Source: CBDBLK01 sp965243145 (lineage in GTDB: Bacteria; Bdellovibrionota; Bacteriovoracia; Bacteriovoracales; Bacteriovoracaceae). From it: a stretch of 64,000 bases of DNA. Positions within the stretch are counted from its first letter, which is position 1. The number at the start of each line of letters is the position of its first letter. Where the stretch lies: positions 1,426,001 to 1,490,000 of the forward strand of contig CBDEUB010000002.1 of the NCBI GenBank assembly GCA_965243145.1, read 5' to 3'. Made by a program: the position numbers and the translations under genes. Below, piece by piece: positions 43,533 through 50,914 of this stretch. The notes under the pieces were generated by a model. That model saw only the letters and a program-made list of their open reading frames with translations, searched no databases and was not told where the DNA came from.

Positions 43533-43972
43533 GTCAATTATTTGAATACAAAACCCGTATTGAAGAAAGATATTTGGATACTTTTGGACATGTCAACAAT
43601 TCCGTTTATTTGCAACTCTACGAAGCGGCCCGATGGGATTTTATGAACTGCAACGGGTTTGGCATCAAAGAAATTCAAGATTCTCAGCAGGGGCCAGTGC
43701 TCCTGGAAGTGCACCTCCATTTCAAGCGGGAATTGCTCAACCGTCAAATGATACACATTCACAGCCAATTTCAAGGAATGAAAAACAAAAAAGTTATGAT
43801 TCTTGCCCAAGAAATTGTTATAGCAGAAAGTGGAAAACAGGCATCGAATATGGAAGTCATTTTAGGATTTATGGATCTAAAAAAGCGCAAGCTCATCGCG
43901 CCGTCTGAGCAATGGTATCGCGTTCTGGGATTAACCGAGAGTGAAATCAAGAGACTCATTGGCCAGGCCTAA
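43529..43972 (+). CDS. acyl-CoA thioesterase, YbgC/FadM-like hotdog protein
   Basis: 147 residues. The opening RIEERYLDTFGHVNNSVYLQ contains the catalytic DxxGHVNN of 4-hydroxybenzoyl-CoA-type thioesterases, with Asp near residue 17. LYEAARWDFM follows as in the family. The start overlaps the proC stop (ATGA, 43529-43532), so it is the third gene of the putA operon. The natural acyl-CoA is unknown. It converges on the prepilin-like gene and overlaps its last four bases. Confidence 0.87.
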   Translation: MSQLFEYKTRIEERYLDTFGHVNNSVYLQLYEAARWDFMNCNGFGIKEIQDSQQGPVLLEVHLHFKRELLNRQMIHIHSQFQGMKNKKVMILAQEIVIAESGKQASNMEVILGFMDLKKRKLIAPSEQWYRVLGLTESEIKRLIGQA

Positions 43973-44946
43973 AAACACTTGCACAGAGTGGAGTTTAAAA
44001 TCTTGCCAATGGAACAAGTGAGGGTGCAGCTTTTCCGTTCGGTATCACAGGAGCAAGTCCCCGTGTTGAGAACGCGGCCAGCGGGACACCTCCTGCTGCA
44101 AACACATGAACAAGTGCTGGTGTCCAGGGTTTCGCCATTGCCGCAAATGCGGTTGCACGCTGCTTGAGTCCAAGGGCACGACACACTTCCACCGGGTTCC
44201 ACGCTGCCGGCGTGGCACGAATACTTGCTATTATTATCAAAAAGTGTCATGGAGCGACGGCACCCCGCTTGCGCCACGGGATCGGTTCGGCAATCCTTTC
44301 CATAAAAGGGCAACTTGCACCTCTGGGCCGAACTGTCCCAAGTCCCCAACAACTGATCACAAGTTCTCATTTGCCCCGTCTCTATGGAGTGGAGAAAACA
44401 ATTTTGCAAGCGTTGGCCTAAGAGTTTGAGAGAGAGGGGAATGTTCAAGGTGATCTTGCGCACTCCCTGCTTCTCTTTGAGAGATTCTCTCATTTTCTTA
44501 AAGGTGATATTCAAATCCACTTCGGCGTAACTCTGCCCGGGTGTCCGGGACAAGTTGTTCAACTGCATGGATTCAATGCGCACCAGTTTTTTGGCATCGC
44601 TGTCGCCTGTGCTCACCAAGACACCACCAATGCGGTTAAAAATCTTATTGATGAAACCGCCATTGGCCATATTCGCCCCACTCCCTCCTAAGGTTTGAGT
44701 GCAAGACCGAGGATTTTCCATATTGCTGTAAATTTTCTGATACAGGGCCTCGATCGCCAATTCGGTTTCGGAGTACACTTGCTTGGTACTTGCAGAATCG
44801 TTCAAGCGTATGGCCATCAAACTCAGGGCCGCCAACAGTGCCGCCACAACCATTGCCTCGGGAAAACTAAAGGCGCGGGTTTGATCAATCAAAGTTTTCA
44901 ACGACACTCCAATCCCTCTGGCCTTATTTCTAAAGTATTTTAGCAT
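43969..44946 (-). CDS. prepilin-like protein with Cys-rich C-terminus
   Basis: 325 residues from ATG 44946, which overlaps the stop of the upstream gene. A 31-residue basic leader ends in a type IV prepilin motif: AFSFPEAMVVAALLAALSLM, with Phe at +1 and Glu at +5, followed by one hydrophobic helix. After a pilin-like domain, the tail has three Cys-rich units such as CNRICGNGETLDTSTCSC and CSRRCPAGRVLNTGTCSC. The same unit occurs fifteen times in the neighbour. It is probably a minor pilin or pseudopilin carrying a disulphide-rich tip. No other pil genes lie in the window. Confidence 0.75.
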   Translation of the reverse strand: MLKYFRNKARGIGVSLKTLIDQTRAFSFPEAMVVAALLAALSLMAIRLNDSASTKQVYSETELAIEALYQKIYSNMENPRSCTQTLGGSGANMANGGFINKIFNRIGGVLVSTGDSDAKKLVRIESMQLNNLSRTPGQSYAEVDLNITFKKMRESLKEKQGVRKITLNIPLSLKLLGQRLQNCFLHSIETGQMRTCDQLLGTWDSSAQRCKLPFYGKDCRTDPVAQAGCRRSMTLFDNNSKYSCHAGSVEPGGSVSCPWTQAACNRICGNGETLDTSTCSCVCSRRCPAGRVLNTGTCSCDTERKSCTLTCSIGKILNSTLCKCF

Positions 44947-47596
44947 CAGGGAAAATGGAAACTCTGGCCGGTCCAATTTGCAGGACAGAGGGCCCCTCTG
45001 TGTGGATGCATGGCCCCACCTGGGATGATATACCTTGTATTAGGGCCAGCGGATTGAGTAGGATTATCAGTAAAATAATTAGCACAAAGCCAAGTTCCCG
45101 AGGGCATGCCTGGAGGAGGATCCATAGGGACTCCATGGATACAAGTTTTAAAGCTCGAACCACATTTCCCTTGGCCAACACATTTATTCCAAAATAGACT
45201 TCCACCACAATTTTGCACGAGACTACTGCTGCTACTGTGACAGCCACAAGGCCCATAATCTGTCCTATTACTATCCCCACCACAATAGCTGGGTTGGCAA
45301 CGCCGTCTATAGGAACAACCGCTACCGCTGTTGATTCTCTGTATTATGTCACCAACATGAAGCCTCCAATTGATGCATTTACATTCACAGCTCGTCAAAT
45401 CCAGTGTCTGCCCGTATCTGCAAGTTTTATTGCAGGCGGCCTTGCAGGTACAAGTCGCCGAATCCAAGGTCTGCGGACTGGTGCAAGTTCTGGTGCACTT
45501 GCAGGAGTTGGAATTTGTATCCCAGGTATAACCAGAATTACATGTTGGAATCTTACAAGTGCAAGTCGCCGAATCTAAAGACTGTTGTCCGGGGCAACTT
45601 TTATTACATTGGCAGACACAGGTATTGGGATTTACCCCAGTCCAAGGGGAGTTGCAAGGACGGCATTTACAAGAGCAACTCGCATAATCGGGACGCTTAG
45701 GCAGATTACAATTAAGCCCCGGACAGGCGGCGCTGCAAGTACAAGTCGAGGAATCCAACGCCTGCCCTGTAGGACAATTCTTATTGCATTGACAGGCACA
45801 AGTATTGGGATTTTGCCCGGTAAAAGCGGAACCGCAAGTGTTATTGCACTTACACGAACAACTATTATAATCTATGACTTTGGGAGACTGGCATGTCGTC
45901 CCTGGACACGCTGCCTTGCAGGAGCAAGTGCTGTTATCCAAAACCTGTCCCACCGAACAGCTTTTGTTGCACTTGCACGAACAGGAATTGCTGTCCAAAG
46001 TGAAATTGTCACTACAAGTGTGATTGCACTCACAAGAACAGGTGTTGAAATTGACATTAAAATTGCCACTGCAATTGGTTCCCGGACACGCTGCCTTGCA
46101 AGTGCAAGTGCTGCTATCCAAGGTTTGTCCATAGGGACAAGTCTTGGTACACTTACACGAACAAGTGCTACTATCCAAAGTAAAATCGGCACTACAACTC
46201 CTGTTACATTCACAAGTACAAGTATTTGTATTTAGAGTGAAATTGGGATTGCAAGTAGCACAACACTTAGCGCCCACCGCCGATCGACTATCGGAACAAT
46301 TGTTGGTGCTGGTAACGCCCGAAGGACAACACGCCCGGGTTTGAGTAAAATTCACCCCACGGCACTTGGTGCCCGGCGAGGGCGTCCAAGGGGGATTCTT
46401 TGTCCCCGTTGTCGTTCTACTGTCCACGCAATTATTGGTGCTGGTAACGCCAGAAAGACAACATGCCCTGGTTTGAGTAAAACTTGCGCCAGCACAATAA
46501 AGGTTCCTGTTGGGAATCCAGGGAGCGGGACTGGTGCCCGTCGTATTGCGACTGCTCTGGCAATTGTTGGTGTTGGTGACTCCCGTCGCACAGCAGGGAC
46601 GAGTCTGGGTAAAACCTTCTCCGGGACAGTACACACTCCTTTCCGGTGCCCAGGGAGTGATATTGCTCCCCGAAACCGTGCGGGTGTCCTTTAAACAGTT
46701 AGAATATCCACGGCAGCATCCCTCCGTCTGAGTAAAAGTCGCATCATCGCAGTAAAGTCCCCTCTCAGGACTCCACTTCGACGGTTTCGTCCCCATCCCG
46801 TCCCTAGTCCCTCCACAACTATTACTCTGCCTCACCGTCTCACCACCACACCAATTGCGGTGATCCGGTGTCCAAATAGGGTCACAGTCTTGAACTATCC
46901 CCAGAGAACTAAATCCCCTGGATGCCTTACTCGGATCAGTCGGCAGAAACTTGTACTTGCACTTCTTCCCAACCGCATCCCACTCCATACCCTTGATATT
47001 CCGACACAGCTCCTCATTCGACTCGGCGATCAAGTTCGAGTTCCTCAAATGGCAACCCGTAATGTTGTTGCGAGTACCACTAAAGGTTAAGGGGTACACT
47101 TTCCTCTTCCTGTTCCCCGTCTTCTTGCTGAGCTTATTCCACATCGCCAGCACCACTTCCAAGTCCACACTATTCCCAGACAAATTAGTCAACTTTGCAG
47201 AAACAAAAATAACCGAGTTATTATTCCGCCCGTACTTCTGCCCCACTAAAAAACTGGTCCGCCCCACACGATTCTTAATCCCCGTAAGACTCTGCCCGTC
47301 CACAATACTGGCACCCAATCCACCCAAAGTACTCAAACATGAGTAGTGGTTCGACATCCTCATGGAGATTTGCCGGAAAAGCGCTCCCCGATCAAACTTT
47401 GCCTTGAAATCAATCGTTACCTTTTGTTGCAGAATCGCACGGTGGAGCATCTTCGACGACGAATACGCCACCACTGCTCCCAGCGCAAACACCCCTATCA
47501 GGGCAAAACCACTCTTTGCTCTTAAACTTCGGAGAACCTTTCGGGGGGGGGCGTCACAAACGCCCTAAAGAACTTCAAAACCTTACCAAACTCCAT
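44946..47596 (-). CDS. large prepilin-like Cys-rich repeat protein, frame broken at a run of nine C
   Basis: The main frame (44946 to 47492) gives 848 residues but starts within a hydrophobic helix and has a stop at 47558-47560 upstream. Another frame begins at ATG 47596 (or 47605) with MEFGKVLKFFRAFVTPPP. If the C9 run (G9 on the plus strand, 47543-47551) had ten or seven C, this leader would join KVLRSLRAKSGFALIGV, a type IV prepilin motif, with a leader as long as the neighbour's. Residue +5 is Gly instead of Glu. Then come a pilin-like domain, CC-type repeats (about 208-411), fifteen Cys units (414-706) and a Cys-rich end. It is either phase-variable and currently off, a pseudogene, or a sequencing error. 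Confidence 0.72.
45375..46253 (-). repeat. fifteen Cys-rich units in higher-order repeats
   Basis: Units of about 19-21 residues follow the pattern CNKSCxxGQxLDSSTCTCK. Three successive units form a super-repeat of about 61 residues, seen three times: an AACPGxxC unit, then a CN(H/N)TC unit, then a CNKSC unit. The DNA is a tandem array and therefore prone to length change. The unit also ends the neighbouring gene. Confidence 0.85.
46260..46871 (-). repeat. about four CC-type repeats
   Basis: Units of about 45 residues share FTQTRACCLSGVTSTNNC and a following NTTGTxPxPW segment. Each carries a vicinal Cys pair and two or three single Cys. They lie between the pilin-like head and the Cys-unit array. 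Confidence 0.8.
47543..47551. repeat. nine-base G/C homopolymer in a leader region
   Basis: Nine G on the plus strand, nine C in the coding strand of the prepilin-like gene. It is the point where leader frame and main frame separate. G/C runs of this length are classic slippage sites for phase variation. Confidence 0.85.
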
Positions 47597-47670
47597 CAAC
47601 CCCATTATAAACCATTCCCACCAACCACCGGAGTTTCTTGCCGGTCAATAAATGTTATCGATCAAAAGGG

Positions 47671-48048
47671 TTACTGTTGCAGAGATGGCCGAACTTGTTC
47701 GATGGGTGTGGGCCTATGAGGCGTGGGATCGAGCATTCCCAACTTTCCCAGAGTAACTAAAGCACTTAAAATAGTGAGCACCATCCCCCCGGACGCCAGG
47801 GCCATTTTGAAATTCATTTCCTTAATATCGCGTTTGAGATCGGCCCGTACGGTTTCAATTTTGAGATCGAGGTCTTTTCTGACGGTTTCAATTTTGAGGT
47901 CGAGTTCCCGAATATCTCTCTTGGTGGCCAAATTGGAGTCGATAATTTCGTAGAGTATCCGCGCTTGGACAAAGGCCTGAGCTTCAGGTACTCCGGCCCT
48001 CTTCAATTCTTCGGCATATTCGAGGGTATTCAGGCCATTCCCACTCAT
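47671..48048 (-). CDS. DUF1640-like coiled-coil membrane protein
   Basis: 125 residues. The pattern NTLEYAEELKRAGVPEAQAF, then DSNLATKRDIRELDLKIETV and a repeated LDLKIETVRADLKRD coiled coil, followed by one membrane helix (ALASGGMVLTILSALVTL), matches DUF1640-type proteins. These are small membrane-anchored coiled coils, often near mobile DNA or toxin genes, with unknown function. A TTGACA/TGTCAA inverted repeat lies about 95 bp upstream (48140-48159). Confidence 0.75.
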   Translation of the reverse strand: MSGNGLNTLEYAEELKRAGVPEAQAFVQARILYEIIDSNLATKRDIRELDLKIETVRKDLDLKIETVRADLKRDIKEMNFKMALASGGMVLTILSALVTLGKLGMLDPTPHRPTPIEQVRPSLQQ

Positions 48049-48185
48049 TGCTCCTCGCTTAATTCAACTTCCACTGCCTATCACCATTTTATAATTTTTC
48101 AGGGATTGTGTCCACGCTCAATGTTTGGGAATCATTGACTTGACAAATAGTGCTGTCAATTATTCATAAAAAAGCAGCTTCTAAA

Positions 48186-48917
48186 CTATACAGACAACCA
48201 GTCGGGCCTGAAAATATTGCTAATATAGCGCGAATAAATTTCTTCTCTCAAATTAAAAATGACTTCCCTTAATTCTACTTGTTGATAAATTTCACTGGTG
48301 ATCAAGTTTTCAAAAAATTCAAAACTTAATTTGCCAAGCAAATTCTCTGCAACGGGTGCATAACTCAAATGCCAAGGTTCGGGAGCGACACCACCAAGGT
48401 CGCGCTGGTAGGGACGAAAAAAACCAAAACTTTGATTTTCCATGATTTTCTGTTCAAGCCACCGATTGAGAACGCAGAAAGGGCCATTTTGCCGATATTC
48501 TGCGGGGATGAGTTGAACTTGATAGTCGGGAGAGGGCAAACTGTTGGCATCAATGACATCGACATCAGTACCCCAGTGATGGCGGGAAAGGCCAGGCAGA
48601 GCGCTCCAGCGCAAAATGGCGCGAACGATCTCCTCTTCTGAACAATCCGCGTATTCGAGAGGAAATCCCCGTTCGTTTAATAAGGCCATCTGTCCCGTCG
48701 CCTTGCCATTCCAAATCTGCATTTGGCGTTCAAAACTTCTAAAAATACTCACTGGCCATATTTCAATGCCATCTTTGCGGGCCACGCGGCACAGTTTTTC
48801 AAAATCATCCCGGGCGCGGTGGTGGATTTTGAATTGAGAAGACGGGTGGCCACATAGAATTGAGAGATGTTGCTCAGACATTCCGGCCAAAATGGCATTA
48901 TCGTCGCCGTTTTTCAT
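48186..48917 (-). CDS. M15-family D-alanyl-D-alanine carboxypeptidase-like protein
   Basis: About 243 residues. Zinc-binding motifs of the VanY/M15B type are SRHHWGTDVDVID (His and Asp) and PEPWHLSY (His). VSIFRSFERQMQIWNGK earlier is the usual substrate-side Ser-Arg motif. It would trim peptidoglycan stem peptides. No signal peptide is seen with ATG 48917, nor with the later ATG at 48881, so it may act in the cytoplasm or need another export route. It overlaps the end of the large exported gene by 20 bases. Confidence 0.82.
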   Translation of the reverse strand: MKNGDDNAILAGMSEQHLSILCGHPSSQFKIHHRARDDFEKLCRVARKDGIEIWPVSIFRSFERQMQIWNGKATGQMALLNERGFPLEYADCSEEEIVRAILRWSALPGLSRHHWGTDVDVIDANSLPSPDYQVQLIPAEYRQNGPFCVLNRWLEQKIMENQSFGFFRPYQRDLGGVAPEPWHLSYAPVAENLLGKLSFEFFENLITSEIYQQVELREVIFNLREEIYSRYISNIFRPDWLSV

Positions 48918-50823
48918 TGCCGAAAAGACGCTTGTACCCCGAACGAAAGTAGCGTTGGGTGATGACTTCCCACAAGTCAAACGCGCGATCCTTCACCGTC
49001 GGGTCTTTTTTAAAATCGAACCAACCGGCATTCTCATCGGATGAAGCATCCGCAGAATCAAGGCCTCCGTAACCACTGGCCTGGAATCTCCCCCTAGGAT
49101 GTCCCCCCGATGAAAAATCGGAATCATTGTATTGGTAAGCGGAAGTCTCGTCTTTCTTTTGATCGTTGATGCCATCAAGGCCCTTGCCTCCCGAAAGTGA
49201 AGAAGAGGCACCAGAACCTCCATTTGCACCACCACCTGGGCCGGCCGCATTTTTGCCTTCGGCATCGACTTTTGCCAGGGAAGCACCAACGGCCGCACTT
49301 GATCCACTAGGAAGTGTCTCTTTGGCCAGATTGGCGGCAGAAATATTATTCGCTTTCAAAACCGGACGCCTGAGTAGTTGTCTGGCAATTTTTTCGGAAT
49401 TTTCAATCATGCGCGATTTATTCTTGTTTCGCCGGCCTAGTTTTTTAAGCAATTCACTATTGACTCTTTGATTTCGACTGGCCATTTGGGCCAGTTTTTT
49501 ACCAGAAAATTTTGCCAAGGCATGGTTGGTTCCCCTCGCCAATCCATCCAATATCTGATTTGTATCGCCGATGGCCTCCAAAGCGCCAGGCGGCCCGTTA
49601 AAGGACAGGCCATTTATCGGTTTGCTCCGGTAACAGGCATCTTCTCCAGTTTCGGTGTTTTTCATGTTGAGACACCGACACTCGGGATCAAATTTGGCGT
49701 TTTCGGTTAAACAGCCTTCGGCGGCCCCGGTATTACCAATCGTAGAATAGTCGTTGGGCGGGATATGAAAAGTTTCTTGGTCTTTTTTATAAAGATTTTG
49801 ACAAGTGGCCAAATTGGTGCGATTGGGATTTTGCCCACCATCCTGATTATAACAAAAGCAGCGATCATTGTTGAGATCGTCCCTACCATCGGGACAATGC
49901 CCTGAAATGGATTTGCGAAAACCAGCGATTGTCTCGTCGATTTTCTGGATATTGAGTTCGGCCTGCTGGGCCTGTTTTTTGGCCCCGTCGGCAATCTTAT
50001 TAGACCAAAATAAAAATGTCCCCGCGGCGGCGGCAATCCCCCAAGAACTGCCCACTTCGACTGGGCCAATTTGTCTTACCGTTACACAAGGCAAAGGCGG
50101 AAGAGGGGCCACTTCAAGTGCGGCCGCGACCATAATTCCTCCAAAAGCAACGGTCAGGGTGCGTTGAATATTTTTTCGCTTATTGGAATGTTTCTTGATA
50201 ATTTCCTGCTGCTCTCGCTGATACTTAAAGGCCCTGACTTGCGCTTCAAAGGAAGAATCTTCGGAACTTTTGCTTTCTTCACTTTTGGCCTCTTTGCGAT
50301 ATTTTTTGGCGTTGTCTTCAAGTTCCTTTTTGGCGGACTTTTTAAGCAATAAATCGGCCCCCAACCAGGCGGCCGAGGCAACTTTAAGCAGCGTACTGGA
50401 AGTACAGCCTCCCCCTCCGCTACCACTAATCTTTCCCAATACCGTGGAAGACCAAGCATAGGCATTGGCAATAAGTCCCGCCTCAGTGGCATCAATCAGT
50501 TCCTGCTCTTCGGCCGGAGGAACACCCGTCGCAGTTTCGGCCAATTGATCGAAACATTCTTGGGGATCAGGTGCTTTTAAACACTCCTTGTGGGCCTCAC
50601 GAGTGTCATAGGCATCCTGAGTCAGGATGCAGCGGTTGAGTTGGGAATTCCAAACCTGTCCAGGTTGGCCGCATTGGCCTTGCGCCTGTGTGAAATCATT
50701 GCTGACATCGACATTAGCGCGGTTCGTATTTGGGGCATTGGCCCATGTGATAGGAGAGAAATCCAGCGCAACAAACACGAAACTCGTCAAAAGACATTGC
50801 AAAAAAGTTCGTTTATACAGCAT
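48898..50823 (-). CDS. large exported protein, paralog of the 50915 gene
   Basis: About 641 residues from ATG 50823. A signal peptide (FLQCLLTSFVFVALDFSPITWA) precedes ATEAGLIANAYAWSSTVLGK, a TLLKVASAAWLGADLLLKK helix, FKYQREQQEIIKKHSNKR and a hydrophobic pair. All are matched in order by the next gene. A Cys cluster (CRCLNMKNTETGEDACYR) and NQILDGLARGTNHALAKFSG are also shared. The C-terminal third is low-complexity (Gly, Ser, Asp) and ends LWEVITQRYFRSGYKRL, like the end of the 34449 gene. Function unknown; it is probably periplasmic or surface-exposed. Confidence 0.72.
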   Translation of the reverse strand: MLYKRTFLQCLLTSFVFVALDFSPITWANAPNTNRANVDVSNDFTQAQGQCGQPGQVWNSQLNRCILTQDAYDTREAHKECLKAPDPQECFDQLAETATGVPPAEEQELIDATEAGLIANAYAWSSTVLGKISGSGGGGCTSSTLLKVASAAWLGADLLLKKSAKKELEDNAKKYRKEAKSEESKSSEDSSFEAQVRAFKYQREQQEIIKKHSNKRKNIQRTLTVAFGGIMVAAALEVAPLPPLPCVTVRQIGPVEVGSSWGIAAAAGTFLFWSNKIADGAKKQAQQAELNIQKIDETIAGFRKSISGHCPDGRDDLNNDRCFCYNQDGGQNPNRTNLATCQNLYKKDQETFHIPPNDYSTIGNTGAAEGCLTENAKFDPECRCLNMKNTETGEDACYRSKPINGLSFNGPPGALEAIGDTNQILDGLARGTNHALAKFSGKKLAQMASRNQRVNSELLKKLGRRNKNKSRMIENSEKIARQLLRRPVLKANNISAANLAKETLPSGSSAAVGASLAKVDAEGKNAAGPGGGANGGSGASSSLSGGKGLDGINDQKKDETSAYQYNDSDFSSGGHPRGRFQASGYGGLDSADASSDENAGWFDFKKDPTVKDRAFDLWEVITQRYFRSGYKRLFGNEKRRR

Positions 50824-50849
50824 AGATATTCTCAAATCAAGAGTGATAA

Positions 50850-50884
50850 GAAAATTTTAAATCAAATAACTAAAATTTTAAATC
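50850..50884 (-). promoter_or_regulatory. pair of 14-bp direct repeats upstream of the 48898 gene
   Basis: GAAAATTTTAAATC (50850-50863) and TAAAATTTTAAATC (50871-50884) are spaced 21 bp start to start, two turns of the helix. A similar pair at the same spacing precedes the paralog at 53259-53293. It may be a shared regulator site or A-tract promoter element; the binding factor is unknown. Confidence 0.45.
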
Positions 50885-50914
50885 ATAGAGAGAAATTGCC
50901 CCTCTAGTGAATAA

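Noticed and set aside
45585..46235. Open frame of 216 codons on the plus strand
   Set aside because: It is the mirror of the Cys-rich repeat array on the minus strand; its Thr/Ala/Ile repeats come from the tandem DNA and it has no ribosome-binding site.
48140..48159. TTGACA/TGTCAA inverted repeat with eight-base spacer
   Set aside because: It could be a -35 box or operator for the DUF1640-like gene, but no matching -10 box was found at proper distance, so it is not listed as a site.
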